A stretch of DNA of 64,000 nt. It comes from Clostridiales bacterium. GTDB lineage: Bacteria > Bacillota > Clostridia > Oscillospirales > Oscillospiraceae. The stretch spans positions 1 through 64,000 of the forward strand of contig SFPN01000006.1 in the NCBI GenBank assembly GCA_004551945.1, given 5' to 3'. Below, piece by piece: positions 7,555 to 16,674 of this stretch. Under the pieces are notes generated by a model. That model was given only the letters and a program-made list of their open reading frames with translations. It was not told where the DNA came from and searched no databases. Within the stretch, counting starts at the first letter, position 1. Each line of letters begins with the position of its first letter. The translations under genes and the position numbers were made by a program.

Positions 7555-7920
7555 ATGACACAGAACGTAAAGGACTTTACCATCCAGAAGGTCAAGGAAC
7601 TGATGTCCGCCTCCTCCTGCTGCGCGGAGGCCAAGCAGGCCGCCCAGAACTGGCTGGACGCCCTGGGAACCGACCAGGAGGCAGCCCAGACCAAGGCTCT
7701 CATCGCAGAGCTGGAGGAGGACATCACCTCCATTGACGGGCTGATCGCCTTCGCTGAATCCGAGGCCGGCGCCAAGGTGTTTGGAGGTGCAGAAGCCGCC
7801 AAGGGCGTGGCTGCCCACGGACGGGAGATCAAGGCCGCTGGAGCCAAGTACTGCGACTGCCCCGCCTGCGCCGCATCCGCCGCAATTCTGGAGAAGAAGG
7901 CAGAGCTTCTTGGGGAATAA
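7555..7920 (+). CDS. Conserved small cysteine-containing protein (121 aa)
   Basis: 121 soluble, mostly helical residues with a Cys pair near the N-terminus (SSCCAEAKQAA) and a C-terminal CDCPAC cluster, which could bind metal or form disulphides. Very similar Clostridia proteins carry the uninformative database name molecular chaperone Hsp90; this is far too short for Hsp90 and shows none of its motifs, so I do not adopt that name. The start has AAAGGA a few bases upstream. It is monocistronic, with terminators on both sides. Function unknown; the alternating helices and cysteines suggest a small helical bundle. Confidence 0.8.
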   Translation: MTQNVKDFTIQKVKELMSASSCCAEAKQAAQNWLDALGTDQEAAQTKALIAELEEDITSIDGLIAFAESEAGAKVFGGAEAAKGVAAHGREIKAAGAKYCDCPACAASAAILEKKAELLGE

Positions 7921-7935
7921 CTTATTCTCAGAACA

Positions 7936-7972
7936 ACAGCCCGGCACCATTTCTGGTGCCGGGCTGTTTGCT
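7936..7972 (+). terminator. Intrinsic terminator between converging genes
   Basis: ACAGCCCGGCACCA pairs with TGGTGCCGGGCTGT around TTTC, then TTGCTTT. It separates the 121-residue gene from the oppositely oriented iorB. Confidence 0.8.
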
Positions 7973-7981
7973 TTGCGTTTC

Positions 7982-8557
7982 TTATCCATTCTGTCCCAGG
8001 GCAAAGGCCTTCTTGTTCAGCTCCAGGACTTTGGGGGGCACATTGGCCTCCAGGGAGGCCTGCCAGGCCTCGGGGGCGATGTCGGGGAAGTAGTGGGACA
8101 GGCGGCCCATGAGGACCATGTTCACCGCCTTGGAAGACCCAGCCTCTTCCGCCAGGGCCAGGCAGTCCATGGCATCCACCTGGATGCCCTTGGCCCGCAT
8201 CTTCTCCACCAGGTTCTCCGGGTACTTGGCCAGGCCCGCAATGACGGGCATGGGTTCCATCTGCTGGGTGTTGGTGACAATGCGGCCGGTGGGCTTTAAG
8301 TACTCAATCCACCGGGCAGCCTCCAGCAGCTCGAAGGAGACGATGTAATCGGCCTCGCCCTTGTCGATAATGGGAGAGTAGACCTTGTCGCCGAAGCGCA
8401 CGTAGGTGACCACGCTGCCGCCCCGCTGGCTCATGCCGTGGACCTCCGAAACCTTCACGTCATACCCGGCGTTCACCAGCAGGTGACCCAGCATCTTAGA
8501 GGCCAGAAGGGAGCCCTGGCCGCCTACGCCGACGATCATAATATTGACAGTTTCCAT
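7982..8557 (-). CDS. iorB: Indolepyruvate ferredoxin oxidoreductase, beta subunit
   Basis: 191 residues of the gamma-domain type found in 2-oxoacid:ferredoxin oxidoreductases. The N-terminal IMIVGVGGQGSLLASKML is the family signature, followed by SEVHGMSQRGGSVVTYVRFG. With IorA it oxidatively decarboxylates arylpyruvates (indolepyruvate, phenylpyruvate, 4-hydroxyphenylpyruvate) to aryl-acetyl-CoA while reducing ferredoxin. The start at 8557 has AGGAGG upstream; the longer frame to 8629 lies inside iorA and is not used. It is last in the operon and begins 14 bases after the iorA stop. Confidence 0.93.
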   Translation of the reverse strand: METVNIMIVGVGGQGSLLASKMLGHLLVNAGYDVKVSEVHGMSQRGGSVVTYVRFGDKVYSPIIDKGEADYIVSFELLEAARWIEYLKPTGRIVTNTQQMEPMPVIAGLAKYPENLVEKMRAKGIQVDAMDCLALAEEAGSSKAVNMVLMGRLSHYFPDIAPEAWQASLEANVPPKVLELNKKAFALGQNG

Positions 8558-8571
8558 TCCTCTTCTCCTCC

Positions 8572-10299
8572 TTATACGACCAGCGCATCCCGGTGGCACA
8601 TCTGCATGCACACCTGGCAGCCCACGCACTGGGTCCGGTCAATTTCCGCCTTGCCGTCCCGCAGGCTCAGGGCGGGACAGCCGATCTTCATGCACAGGCC
8701 GCAGCCGTTGCACTTGTCCAGGTCCACCACCAGGGGCGGAGCCTTCTTCACGCTCTTGAGCATGACGCAGGGGCGGCGGGAGATGATCACCGAGGGCTCC
8801 TCGGCAGCCAGCTCCTCCTTCAGGACCTTGTCCACTTCCTTCAGCTGGTTGGGGTCCACCACCCGCACCCGGCGGAAGCCCACCGCATGGCACAGGGCCT
8901 CCAGGTCGATCTGCCCGGCAGGCTCGCCCCGGAGGTTCTTTCCGGTGGTGGGATTCTGCTGGTGGCCGGTCATGCCGGTGATGGAGTTGTCCAGGATAAT
9001 CACCGTGGAGTTGCTCCGGTTATAGGCAATATCTGCAATGCCGGTGATGCCCGAGTGGGCGAAGGTGGAGTCGCCGATCACCGCCACGCTGTGCTTCTCG
9101 TGCTCCGCGCCGCCGGCCAGGTTAAAGCCATGGAGGCCGGAACAGGACGCGCCCATGCAGATGTTCAGATCCAGGGCGTTGAGGGGGGGCATGACCCCAA
9201 GGGTGTAGCAGCCGATATCCCCGTAGACCATGCACTTATTTTTGGACAGGGTGTAGAACACACCCCGGTGGGGGCATCCGGCGCACATCACCGGGGGACG
9301 GCCGGGGACGTCGTCCTCCAGGGTCAGGGTGGGCTTGGGGTCCCGGCCCAGACACTGGGCAATGCGGCCCTGGGTCAGCTCGTCCACCAGGGGAATGACC
9401 TCCTTGCCGGTGACGTCCACGCCGATCCGGCGGCAGTGGGTCTCGATGATGGGCTCCAGCTCTTCCACCACCAGAACCTTGTCCACCTGGGCAGCGAAGG
9501 TCTTGATCTTCTCCACCGGCATGGGCCAGGACAGGCCCAGCTTCAGGACGCTGGCCTGCTCCCCAAAGACCTCCCGCACATACTGGTAGCTGGTGGAGGA
9601 GGTGATGATGCCCAGGGATCGGTCAGTCCCCAGCTCCATCCGGTTCAGGTCCGTGGTCTCGGCCAGCTCCGTCATGGCCCGGGTGCGCTCCTCCACCCGG
9701 TAGTGGGCTTTCAGAGAGTTGGTGGTCATCATGACCCGCTCCGGGTTTTTCTCATAGGGCTTTTTGGGCACCTCTGTGCGCTCTCCCTGCACCACAATGC
9801 TCTGGGAGTGGGAGATGCGGGTGCACATACGCACCAGGACAGGGGTGTGGTATTCCTCCGAGAGCTGGAAGGCCCGCTTGGTAAAGTCCAGGGCTTCCTG
9901 GGAGTCCGAGGGCTCCAGCATGGGGACCTTGGCGGCCACGGCGTAGTGGCGGGAGTCCTGCTCGTTCTGGGAGGAGAACATGCCCGGGTCGTCAGCCACG
10001 CAGATGACCAAGCCAGCCTCCACCCCCTGGTAGGAAATGGTGAAGAGGGGGTCTGCCGCCACGTTCAGGCCCACATGCTTCATGCAGCAGGCCGCCCGCT
10101 TGCCGCCCACCGCCGCGCCGTGGGCAACCTCCAGGGCCACCTTTTCGTTGGGGGCCCATTCGCAGTAGATCTCCGGGTACTTGGCAGCCTCCTCCGTGAT
10201 CTCCGTGCTGGGGGTGCCGGGGTAGCTGGAGATCACGCCGCACCCGGCCTCATACAGTCCGCGGGCAACCGCCTTGTTGCCCAACATCAGTTCTTTCAT
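8572..10299 (-). CDS. iorA: Indolepyruvate ferredoxin oxidoreductase, alpha subunit
   Basis: 575 residues, cytoplasmic. The order is an N-terminal pyrimidine-binding domain (SSYPGTPSTEI, with the conserved Glu in APNEKVALE), the thiamine diphosphate domain with CAGCPHRG and the GDSTFAHSG...DNSITGMTG Mg/ThDP loop, and a C-terminal ferredoxin-like domain holding two 4Fe-4S clusters (CNGCGLCMKIGC and CVGCQVCMQMC). The length is typical. GGAGG lies five bases before the ATG. It follows the TrpR-like gene by 26 bases in one operon with the acyl-CoA ligase. The context suggests energy-yielding breakdown of aromatic amino acids. Confidence 0.96.
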   Translation of the reverse strand: MKELMLGNKAVARGLYEAGCGVISSYPGTPSTEITEEAAKYPEIYCEWAPNEKVALEVAHGAAVGGKRAACCMKHVGLNVAADPLFTISYQGVEAGLVICVADDPGMFSSQNEQDSRHYAVAAKVPMLEPSDSQEALDFTKRAFQLSEEYHTPVLVRMCTRISHSQSIVVQGERTEVPKKPYEKNPERVMMTTNSLKAHYRVEERTRAMTELAETTDLNRMELGTDRSLGIITSSTSYQYVREVFGEQASVLKLGLSWPMPVEKIKTFAAQVDKVLVVEELEPIIETHCRRIGVDVTGKEVIPLVDELTQGRIAQCLGRDPKPTLTLEDDVPGRPPVMCAGCPHRGVFYTLSKNKCMVYGDIGCYTLGVMPPLNALDLNICMGASCSGLHGFNLAGGAEHEKHSVAVIGDSTFAHSGITGIADIAYNRSNSTVIILDNSITGMTGHQQNPTTGKNLRGEPAGQIDLEALCHAVGFRRVRVVDPNQLKEVDKVLKEELAAEEPSVIISRRPCVMLKSVKKAPPLVVDLDKCNGCGLCMKIGCPALSLRDGKAEIDRTQCVGCQVCMQMCHRDALVV

Positions 10300-10325
10300 T
10301 CTGTCCTCCGTGGTGTTTTCTTGTG

Positions 10326-10643
10326 TCAGCCCTGGCTCTGGGGGGCCTCCCCCTCCTCCTGGGCTACCCGGTCCATGATCTCCGCCAGGGTCCCCGTGCC
10401 GTAGTTCAGCACCCGGTTGACCCGGCTGACTGTAGCAGAGCTGGCGCCGGTTTCGCTGAGAATGGTGGTGTATACCTTGCCTGCATGGAGCATCTTTGCC
10501 ACATCAAACCGCTGTTCCATCGCGCGCAGCTCGGTCACTGCGCAAAGGTCGTCGAAGAACTGGCAGCACTCCTCCACAGACTGCAGAGATACAATGTGCC
10601 GGTACAGCTCCAGGCTTCTCTCCTTCTTGTTGGCTTTGGGCAT
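10326..10643 (-). CDS. TrpR-like regulator, YerC/YecD family
   Basis: 105 residues matching the Trp-repressor superfamily: an N-terminal helical segment and a helix-turn-helix around VYTTILSETGASSATVSRVNRVLNYG, whose second helix ASSATVSRVNR is the expected DNA reader. TrpR relatives bind tryptophan or other ligands and repress transcription. YerC homologues are usually orphan genes; this one sits inside the ior operon, 48 bases after the ligase gene and 26 before iorA. I infer it may tune the operon to aromatic amino-acid supply. AAAAGGAG lies upstream of the ATG. Confidence 0.88.
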   Translation of the reverse strand: MPKANKKERSLELYRHIVSLQSVEECCQFFDDLCAVTELRAMEQRFDVAKMLHAGKVYTTILSETGASSATVSRVNRVLNYGTGTLAEIMDRVAQEEGEAPQSQG

Positions 10644-10691
10644 TTCTGGTTCGCTCCTTTTCTGTTGCCCCCGGCGTTCTGCCGGGCTCCG

Positions 10692-12326
10692 TCAGCTTCT
10701 GTTCTGCTGGGCCACCAGGCAGTCCGCGCCGTACCGCTTGCGCAGAACGGGCTTTTCGATCTTACCGGTGGCGTTGCGGGGGATCTCCGCGAAGATAATC
10801 TTCTTGGGCCGCTTGTACCGGGGCAGATCCAGGCAGAAGTCGTTGATCTCCTCCTCGGTGCAGGTCATGCCCTCCTTGATTTCGATGATGGCGCCGCAGA
10901 TCTCGCCCAGGCGGCGGTCCGGCAGGCCGATGACGGCCACGTCCTTCACCTTGTCGTAGGCCCGGAGGAAGTCCTCAATCTGGACGGGATAGATGTTCTC
11001 ACCGCCGGAGATGACCACGTCCTTCTTCCGGTCCACCAGGAAGATGAAACCGTCCTCGTCCTGCATGGCCATGTCGCCGGTGTAAAGCCAGCCGTCCTTC
11101 AGGACCTCCGCGGTGGCCTCGGGGTTATTGTAATAGCAGGTCATAACGCCGGGACCCTTGACGCACAGCTCGCCCACGTCCCCCTGGGCCACGGGCTGGT
11201 TCTGCTCGTCCACGATCTTCACCTCCCAGCGGTAGCCGGGGATGCCGATGGCGCCCACCTTGTGGATGTTGTCCAGCCCCAGGTGGACGCAACCCGGGCC
11301 GGTGGACTCGGACAGGCCATAGTTGGTGTCGTACAGGTGGTGGGGGAAGTATTCCTTCCACCGGCGGATCAGGGAGGGGGGCACCGGCTGCGCGCCGATG
11401 TGCATCAGCTTCCACTGGTCCAGCTTGTAATCAGACAGCTTCACATCCCCCCGGTCCAGGGCGTCCAGGATCTCCTGGGCCCAGGGCACCAGCAGCCAGA
11501 CCAGGGTGCACTGCTCGTCGGAAATGGCTTTCAGGATGATCTCCGGGGTGGTTCCCTTCAGCAGCACTGCCTTGCCCCCGGCAAAGAGGCTGCCCATCCA
11601 GTGAAACTTGGCGCCGGTGTGGTACAAGGGCGGGATGCACAGGAACACGTCGTCGTGGTCGATGCGGTGGTGCTTCTGCTCCATCTCCGCTGCCTGGGTC
11701 AGGCTGCGGTGCTTGTGGAGGATGGCCTTGGGGAAGCCGGTGGTGCCGGAGGAGAAGTAGATGGCGCCGTCGTCGTCGTCGGTAATCAGCACCTGGGGCG
11801 GCGCGGAGGAGCAGTCAGCGGAAAGCTCCCGGTAGCTCTCGGCAAAGGTGGGGCAGTTGTCCCCTACGTAAATGAGCAGGCGGCCCTTGCTCAGCTTGTC
11901 CGCGATGCTCTCAATGCGCCCGATGAACTCCGGGCCAAAGACCAGCACCTGCACCTCGGCCAGGTCCGCGCAGTACTGGATCTCGTCAGCGGAGTAGCGG
12001 AAGTTGAAGGGCACTGCCAGCGCGCCGGTCTTTAAAATGCCAAAGTAGATGGGCAGCCATTCCAGACAGTTGTACATGAGGATGGCCACCTTATCCCCCT
12101 TCTTCACGCCCCGGGAGATGAGCATGTTGGCAAAGCGGTTGGCTTTTTCGTTGAACACGTTCCAGGTGATCTCCCGGCGATAGGGCTCGTCGGTGGTGGG
12201 CTGGATCAGGTCATAGTCCTTCCAGGTCATTCGGCGGGTGTCCTTCATCTCCGGGTTCAGCTCGACCAGGGCGGTCTCATTGCCATAGAGTTTTACATTG
12301 CGTTCCAAAAAATCAATGACAGGCAT
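10692..12326 (-). CDS. AMP-forming acyl-CoA ligase
   Basis: 544-residue ANL-superfamily adenylating enzyme. The P-loop is YFSSGTTGFPKAILHKH, the A5 region is NYGLSESTGPG, the A7/A8 region is GWLYTGDMAMQDEDGFIFLVDRKKDVVISGGENIYP, and the catalytic A10 lysine is in PRNATGKIEKP. It activates a carboxylic acid with ATP and joins it to CoA. As first gene of the iorAB operon it most likely handles aryl-acetic or related acids, by analogy with phenylacetate-CoA ligases linked to IOR; fatty acids are an alternative. Start at 12326 with AAAGGA upstream; a consensus promoter lies about 95 bases before it. Confidence 0.9.
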   Translation of the reverse strand: MPVIDFLERNVKLYGNETALVELNPEMKDTRRMTWKDYDLIQPTTDEPYRREITWNVFNEKANRFANMLISRGVKKGDKVAILMYNCLEWLPIYFGILKTGALAVPFNFRYSADEIQYCADLAEVQVLVFGPEFIGRIESIADKLSKGRLLIYVGDNCPTFAESYRELSADCSSAPPQVLITDDDDGAIYFSSGTTGFPKAILHKHRSLTQAAEMEQKHHRIDHDDVFLCIPPLYHTGAKFHWMGSLFAGGKAVLLKGTTPEIILKAISDEQCTLVWLLVPWAQEILDALDRGDVKLSDYKLDQWKLMHIGAQPVPPSLIRRWKEYFPHHLYDTNYGLSESTGPGCVHLGLDNIHKVGAIGIPGYRWEVKIVDEQNQPVAQGDVGELCVKGPGVMTCYYNNPEATAEVLKDGWLYTGDMAMQDEDGFIFLVDRKKDVVISGGENIYPVQIEDFLRAYDKVKDVAVIGLPDRRLGEICGAIIEIKEGMTCTEEEINDFCLDLPRYKRPKKIIFAEIPRNATGKIEKPVLRKRYGADCLVAQQNRS

Positions 12327-12420
12327 GTGTGACAATCCTTTCTTACCCTGTTGAATGGCGATATCTTTTATGGACAAAAAGCGGAACTTTACAGCTTTAA
12401 ACATTCAGGGTATCAGATAT

Positions 12421-12449
12421 ACTGTAGCACGGTCCTGATAGAAAGTCAA
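12421..12449 (-). promoter_or_regulatory. Sigma-A type promoter of the ligase-yerC-iorAB operon
   Basis: TTGACT, a 17-base spacer and TACAGT on the minus strand, about 95 bases upstream of the ligase ATG. Confidence 0.75.
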
Positions 12450-12486
12450 GGAAAACGCCCTTTTCTTTCCTTTTCGACAAGCTGTC

Positions 12487-12523
12487 CAAAAAAGTGCCCC
12501 CGGCCAAACGGTACGGGGGCACA
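12487..12523 (-). terminator. Intrinsic terminator of the murC-P1-M3 unit
   Basis: On the minus strand GTGCCCCCG pairs with CGGGGGCAC around an 11-base loop, followed by TTTTTT. Confidence 0.88.
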
Positions 12524-12530
12524 GGCCGGG

Positions 12531-14237
12531 TCAGATCCCAGCGGTCTTTTCCAGGTTTTTCAGCAGGGCTTCGCACTCCTTGGCTACGTCCGCCAGAGCG
12601 CCCTCTTCAAAGGGAGAGCGCAGGCCAGCCTCCCGGAGCAGGTCGGTAAAGACCTTCTCGCCGCCCTGGGAGAGGAAGCGGACATACCGGCGGAAGGCGT
12701 CGTCATAGTCCTTCCGGGACTCCAGCAGGAACTGCAGGGCCGCCGTCTGGGCCAGGCAGTAGTCAATATAGTAGAAGGGAGTCTCGTAGATGTGCATCTG
12801 ATACTGCCAGCGGGTCCCCTCCTCCAGATAGGGAATCCCGTCAAAGCAGATGTGGGGGCGGAACTCCGCCTCCAGACGCCGCCAGGCGGCCTTGCGCTCC
12901 TCGGGGGTCCAGTCGGGGTTCTCATAGACCTGGCGCTGGAAGTCGTCCACGATGGTGCCGTAGGGCAGGAAGGACAGAGCGTCCAGCAGGTGCATGAATT
13001 TGTACCGCTCCGCGTCCTCCCCGAAGAAGTGCTCCATATAGGGCCAGGCGAAAAACTCCATGCTCATGGAGTGGGTCTCCGCCGTTTCCATGCCGCCCAC
13101 ATTCAGCTCCACCACATACTTGTTGTTGGCGGTCTTGTAATCGGCAAAGGCGTGGCCGGCCTCGTGAGTCACCACGTCCACATCGCCGGAGGTGCCGTTG
13201 AAGTTTGCCAGGATGAAGGGCTGGTGGTAGGCCATGAAGCTGGTGCAGTAGCCGCCGCCCCACTTGTTCTTCCGGGATTCCACATCGAAGGCGTCGGTCT
13301 CCAGCATAAAGTCGAAGAACTCCCCGGTCTCCTGGCTCATGCTGTGATACATGGCCTGGGCGGCGGAAAAAATCTCCTCCTTGCCGCCCTTGGGGGCAGG
13401 GTCGCCCTGGGGGAAGATCAGGTCGTAGTCGTAGACCATCAGCCGGTCCACGCCCAGCCGCTTGCCCACTTCGGTGCGCAGGCGGGAGACCACGGGAACA
13501 ATATCCCGGCGGATATTGTCCCGGAAGCACTTGACCTCTTCCGGGCCATAGCACAGGCGGCCCATCCGGTGGTAGCCCAGCTCCACGAAGTTCTGGTAGC
13601 CCATCTTTTTGGCCATCCGGTCCCGCACATGGACCATCTGGTCAAAGATGGTGTCCAGCTCCTGGCTGTGGGCCTGGAGGGTCTTGCCCAGGACCTCATA
13701 GGCCTCCTTCCGGGTGGCCCGGTCGGGAGACTTGGCGTACTTCATCAGCATGGGCCGGGGGAGCTTTTCCCCCCGGAACTCAAACTCCATGCCCGCCATC
13801 AGCTGGGAGTACTGGCTGACCAGCTTGTTCTCCTCCACCAGGTCGGGGACGATCTCCGGGGACATGGATTTCAGCTCCACCTCGAAGGAGCGGAACACCA
13901 GGGGGATGATCCGGCCGCTCTCCTCCAGCTCCCGGCGGAAGGGGGTCTCCAGCATGGCCTTGGTGTATTCCAGCATATAGTTCTGGGCCTGGGGACCCAC
14001 CTCGTCGTAGTAGTCCTTTTCCGCCAGGTAGAACTCGTCGGCAGTGTTGATGCTGTAGCGCATATAGGACAGGGCCTGGGCGGTTTCCAGGCGGATATAC
14101 AGATCGTTGCACCGGTTCCGGGCGTCCATGACCTCCTGGGCGGAGGAAGCATTCTTCACCTGGGCAATGATCTTCTGGATCTCTGCGGCAAATTCCTCGA
14201 TGGACAACCGCTCATACTTTAATTCAGATACTTTCAT
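12531..14237 (-). CDS. M3 family oligoendopeptidase (PepF-like)
   Basis: 568-residue cytoplasmic zinc metallopeptidase that cuts oligopeptides. The zinc-binding HEAGH is in DVVTHEAGHAFADY, and the third ligand glutamate follows in METAETHSMSMEFF. The length and the helical N-terminal half fit the family. I start at the ATG at 14237, with AAAGGA upstream, rather than the frame-opening codon at 14264 inside the preceding gene. It is the third gene of an operon-like run (murC, P1 peptidase, M3 peptidase) with 13-24 base gaps, ending at a strong terminator. Confidence 0.93.
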   Translation of the reverse strand: MKVSELKYERLSIEEFAAEIQKIIAQVKNASSAQEVMDARNRCNDLYIRLETAQALSYMRYSINTADEFYLAEKDYYDEVGPQAQNYMLEYTKAMLETPFRRELEESGRIIPLVFRSFEVELKSMSPEIVPDLVEENKLVSQYSQLMAGMEFEFRGEKLPRPMLMKYAKSPDRATRKEAYEVLGKTLQAHSQELDTIFDQMVHVRDRMAKKMGYQNFVELGYHRMGRLCYGPEEVKCFRDNIRRDIVPVVSRLRTEVGKRLGVDRLMVYDYDLIFPQGDPAPKGGKEEIFSAAQAMYHSMSQETGEFFDFMLETDAFDVESRKNKWGGGYCTSFMAYHQPFILANFNGTSGDVDVVTHEAGHAFADYKTANNKYVVELNVGGMETAETHSMSMEFFAWPYMEHFFGEDAERYKFMHLLDALSFLPYGTIVDDFQRQVYENPDWTPEERKAAWRRLEAEFRPHICFDGIPYLEEGTRWQYQMHIYETPFYYIDYCLAQTAALQFLLESRKDYDDAFRRYVRFLSQGGEKVFTDLLREAGLRSPFEEGALADVAKECEALLKNLEKTAGI

Positions 14238-14250
14238 GTTGTTTCCTTTC

Positions 14251-15237
14251 TTACTCCTTGGCAAAGGGCAGGTCCCGGAGGGCAGGACGGCCGTGGAGGG
14301 TCTCCGCCGTTTTCACCGCCCGGATGATGGCCTCTTCCACCGCCCGGGCCGCCAGAATACCCACGGCGTCCGGGTCGGCGGGCACCGCCCCGTGGCACAT
14401 GGCAAACATGCAGTCTCCGTCAAAGGTGGCGTTGGCCGGGCGGACCGCCCGGGCGATGCCGTTCTGAGCCACCGCCGCCAGCTTGGCGGCCTGGCTCTTG
14501 TTGAGGGCCGCGTTGGTCACCACGCAGCCGATGACAGTGTTTTCCCCCACGAACTTGCCGCTGAAAATGTCCTTCTGCCGCTGGCTGTTGGCCAGAAGCA
14601 CGGATTCGCTGCCGGCAAAGCCGGTGTTTTCCTGGTTGCGGGCGCCGGCGATGATCTTTCCCTGCTCCAGCACGTCTCCCATGGCGTTGCAGGCCACCAC
14701 GGCCCCCACCATCAGGTTGTCCTGCCGGTAGGCGCAGGCGCCGATGCCCCCTTTCATGGAAAACTGAGGGCCACAGATTTTGCCCACGGTGCAGCCGGCC
14801 CCGGCGCCGAAGTTCCCCTCCTGGAAGGGTCCCCCCTCCAGGGCCTTTTCACAGGCGGCGTAGCCCATGGCCCAGTCCGGCCGGGCGTCCGGGCTTCCGA
14901 ATTTCAGGTCAAAGAGGATGGCGGCACAGACGTTGGGGACCACCGTCACCATTACGTCCCGGCCGATGCCTTCCTCCTCCAGCTTCCGCATGACGCCTCC
15001 GGCGGCGTCCAGACCGAAGGCGCTGCCCCCGGCAAGGACCACGCTGTGGACCACCTGACGGTTGCAGGTGGGGGCCAGGGCGTCTGTGTCCCGGGTGCCC
15101 GGGGAGCCGCCCCGCACGTCCACGCCGGTGACCGCCCCCTCCGGGCAGAGGATCACTGTGCAGCCGGTGCCCCCCTCCAGGTCCTGGACCTGGCCGAAGC
15201 GGAAGCCGGGAATCTGGTGTATCGCTATCTTTTCCAT
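14251..15237 (-). CDS. P1 family (S58, DmpA-like) peptidase
   Basis: 328 residues of the self-processing P1/S58 family, which includes L-aminopeptidase/D-esterase DmpA and nylon oligomer hydrolase. Recognisable family segments are GVDVRGGSPGTRDTDAL, the glycine-rich VVLAGGSAFGLDAAGGVMRKLEE, and VIGCVVTNAALNKSQAAKLA, the region in which these proenzymes cut themselves to expose the N-terminal nucleophile. It probably removes amino acids from unusual peptides or amides; the substrate is unknown. Start at 15237 with GGAG upstream. It sits between murC and the M3 peptidase gene. Confidence 0.88.
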   Translation of the reverse strand: MEKIAIHQIPGFRFGQVQDLEGGTGCTVILCPEGAVTGVDVRGGSPGTRDTDALAPTCNRQVVHSVVLAGGSAFGLDAAGGVMRKLEEEGIGRDVMVTVVPNVCAAILFDLKFGSPDARPDWAMGYAACEKALEGGPFQEGNFGAGAGCTVGKICGPQFSMKGGIGACAYRQDNLMVGAVVACNAMGDVLEQGKIIAGARNQENTGFAGSESVLLANSQRQKDIFSGKFVGENTVIGCVVTNAALNKSQAAKLAAVAQNGIARAVRPANATFDGDCMFAMCHGAVPADPDAVGILAARAVEEAIIRAVKTAETLHGRPALRDLPFAKE

Positions 15238-15261
15238 TTTCTTCTCCAAACATGCGGGCGC

Positions 15262-16647
15262 TTACTGCTCCTCCTGCTGGCCCATGCGGACCAGGGCCTC
15301 GCCCACGGTGAAGATGTTCCCTGCGCCCACCGTGAGGATCAGGTCCCCGGGCCGGGCGATGCGGTAAAGCCAGTTGGTCAGCTCCGCGAAGGAGGGGGCC
15401 ACCAGCGCCCCGGGAATGGCGTTTGCCAGGTCCTGGGAGGAGATGCCCACGTCGTTCTTCTCCCGGGCGGCATAGATCTCCGCCAGGAAGGTCACGTCCG
15501 GCCGCTTCAGCACCGACGCAAACTCGTTGAACAGGGCCTTGGTCCGGGTATAGGTATGGGGCTGGAAGGCGCAGATTACCCGCTTGTAGTCCAGGCTCAT
15601 GGCCATGTCCAGCAGGGCGGTGAGTTCTCCGGGGTGATGGGCGTAGTCGTCATAGACGGCGGCTCCCTTCACCTTGCCCTTGTACTCAAACCGCCGGCCG
15701 GCGCCCCGGTAATCCCCCAGGCCCCGGGCAATGGCCTCGCCGGAAATGCCCAGCACCAGAGCGGCGGAGGCGGCGGCAATGGCGTTTTTCACATTGTGCA
15801 CGCCGGGCACCTGGAGGGTGATGCGAGCGGCCTTCTCCCCGTTACGCACCAGGTCAAAGGTGGGAAAGCCCCGGTTCCAGACCAGGTTCTCCGCGTGGAA
15901 GTCGCCCTTGTCCAGGCCGAAGGTGAGCACGCCCTCCTTCCCCTCCAGGGCAGTCATGGTGTTGGCGTCCTCGCAGTTGGCCAGAACGGTGCCTCCGGGG
16001 GGCACCAGGTCCGCAAAGGCCCGGAAGGAGTGCTCCACGTCCTCCAAGTCCTTGAAAAAGTCCAGATGGTCAGCCTCGATATTCAGGATCACTGCCACGG
16101 TGGGATAGAAGGACAGGAAGGAGTTGCAGTATTCGCAGGACTCCAGAATGATGGTCTCTCCCTTCCCCACCCGGTGGCCGGTGCCCAGCAGGGGCAGGGT
16201 GCCGCCGATCATCACCGTGGGGTCAACCCGGGCCGCCATGGCGATGTGGGTGCACATGGAGGTGGTGGTAGTCTTGCCGTGGGTGCCGGAGATGCACAGG
16301 GCGTTCTTATACCGGCGCATGATGGAGCCCCAGGCCTGGGCCCGCTCGAACACCGGGATGCCCTGGGCCTTGGCCGCGGCAATCTCCGGGTTGCTGTCGT
16401 GGACGGCAGCGGTGCGGATCACCAGGTCCTTGCCCTCCACGCTCTCAGGCAGATGGCCGATGGTCACGGGAATACCCAGGGAGCGCAGATGCTCCACCGA
16501 CTCGCTGTCTTTCATATCAGAACCGGTGATGATGAGGCCCTCGCCGTGGAGGACCTCCGCCAAAGGGGACATGGACACGCCGCCAATCCCCACCAAATGC
16601 GCCCGCTTGCCGGGCACAATATAATCATGGATTCGATCGATTGCCAT
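15262..16647 (-). CDS. murC: UDP-N-acetylmuramate-L-alanine ligase
   Basis: 461-residue cytoplasmic ligase that adds L-alanine to UDP-MurNAc using ATP, the first amino-acid step of peptidoglycan stem synthesis. Visible are the N-terminal dinucleotide-type fold (HLVGIGGVSMSPLAEVL), the Mur ligase P-loop GTHGKTTTT at 121-129, the middle-domain EADHLDF and the C-terminal-domain DDYAHHPGE and FQPHTYTRT. It stands apart from any mur/dcw cluster and leads an operon with two peptidase genes. Its upstream flank is a 268-bp hairpin element ending 28 bases before the start codon. Confidence 0.96.
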   Translation of the reverse strand: MAIDRIHDYIVPGKRAHLVGIGGVSMSPLAEVLHGEGLIITGSDMKDSESVEHLRSLGIPVTIGHLPESVEGKDLVIRTAAVHDSNPEIAAAKAQGIPVFERAQAWGSIMRRYKNALCISGTHGKTTTTSMCTHIAMAARVDPTVMIGGTLPLLGTGHRVGKGETIILESCEYCNSFLSFYPTVAVILNIEADHLDFFKDLEDVEHSFRAFADLVPPGGTVLANCEDANTMTALEGKEGVLTFGLDKGDFHAENLVWNRGFPTFDLVRNGEKAARITLQVPGVHNVKNAIAAASAALVLGISGEAIARGLGDYRGAGRRFEYKGKVKGAAVYDDYAHHPGELTALLDMAMSLDYKRVICAFQPHTYTRTKALFNEFASVLKRPDVTFLAEIYAAREKNDVGISSQDLANAIPGALVAPSFAELTNWLYRIARPGDLILTVGAGNIFTVGEALVRMGQQEEQ

Positions 16648-16674
16648 TGGGTTTACACACCTTTTTCATTCAGC

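Noticed and set aside
7555..7920. Naming the 121-residue protein Hsp90
   Set aside because: It has none of the Hsp90 domains or motifs. The label is an old automatic database name.
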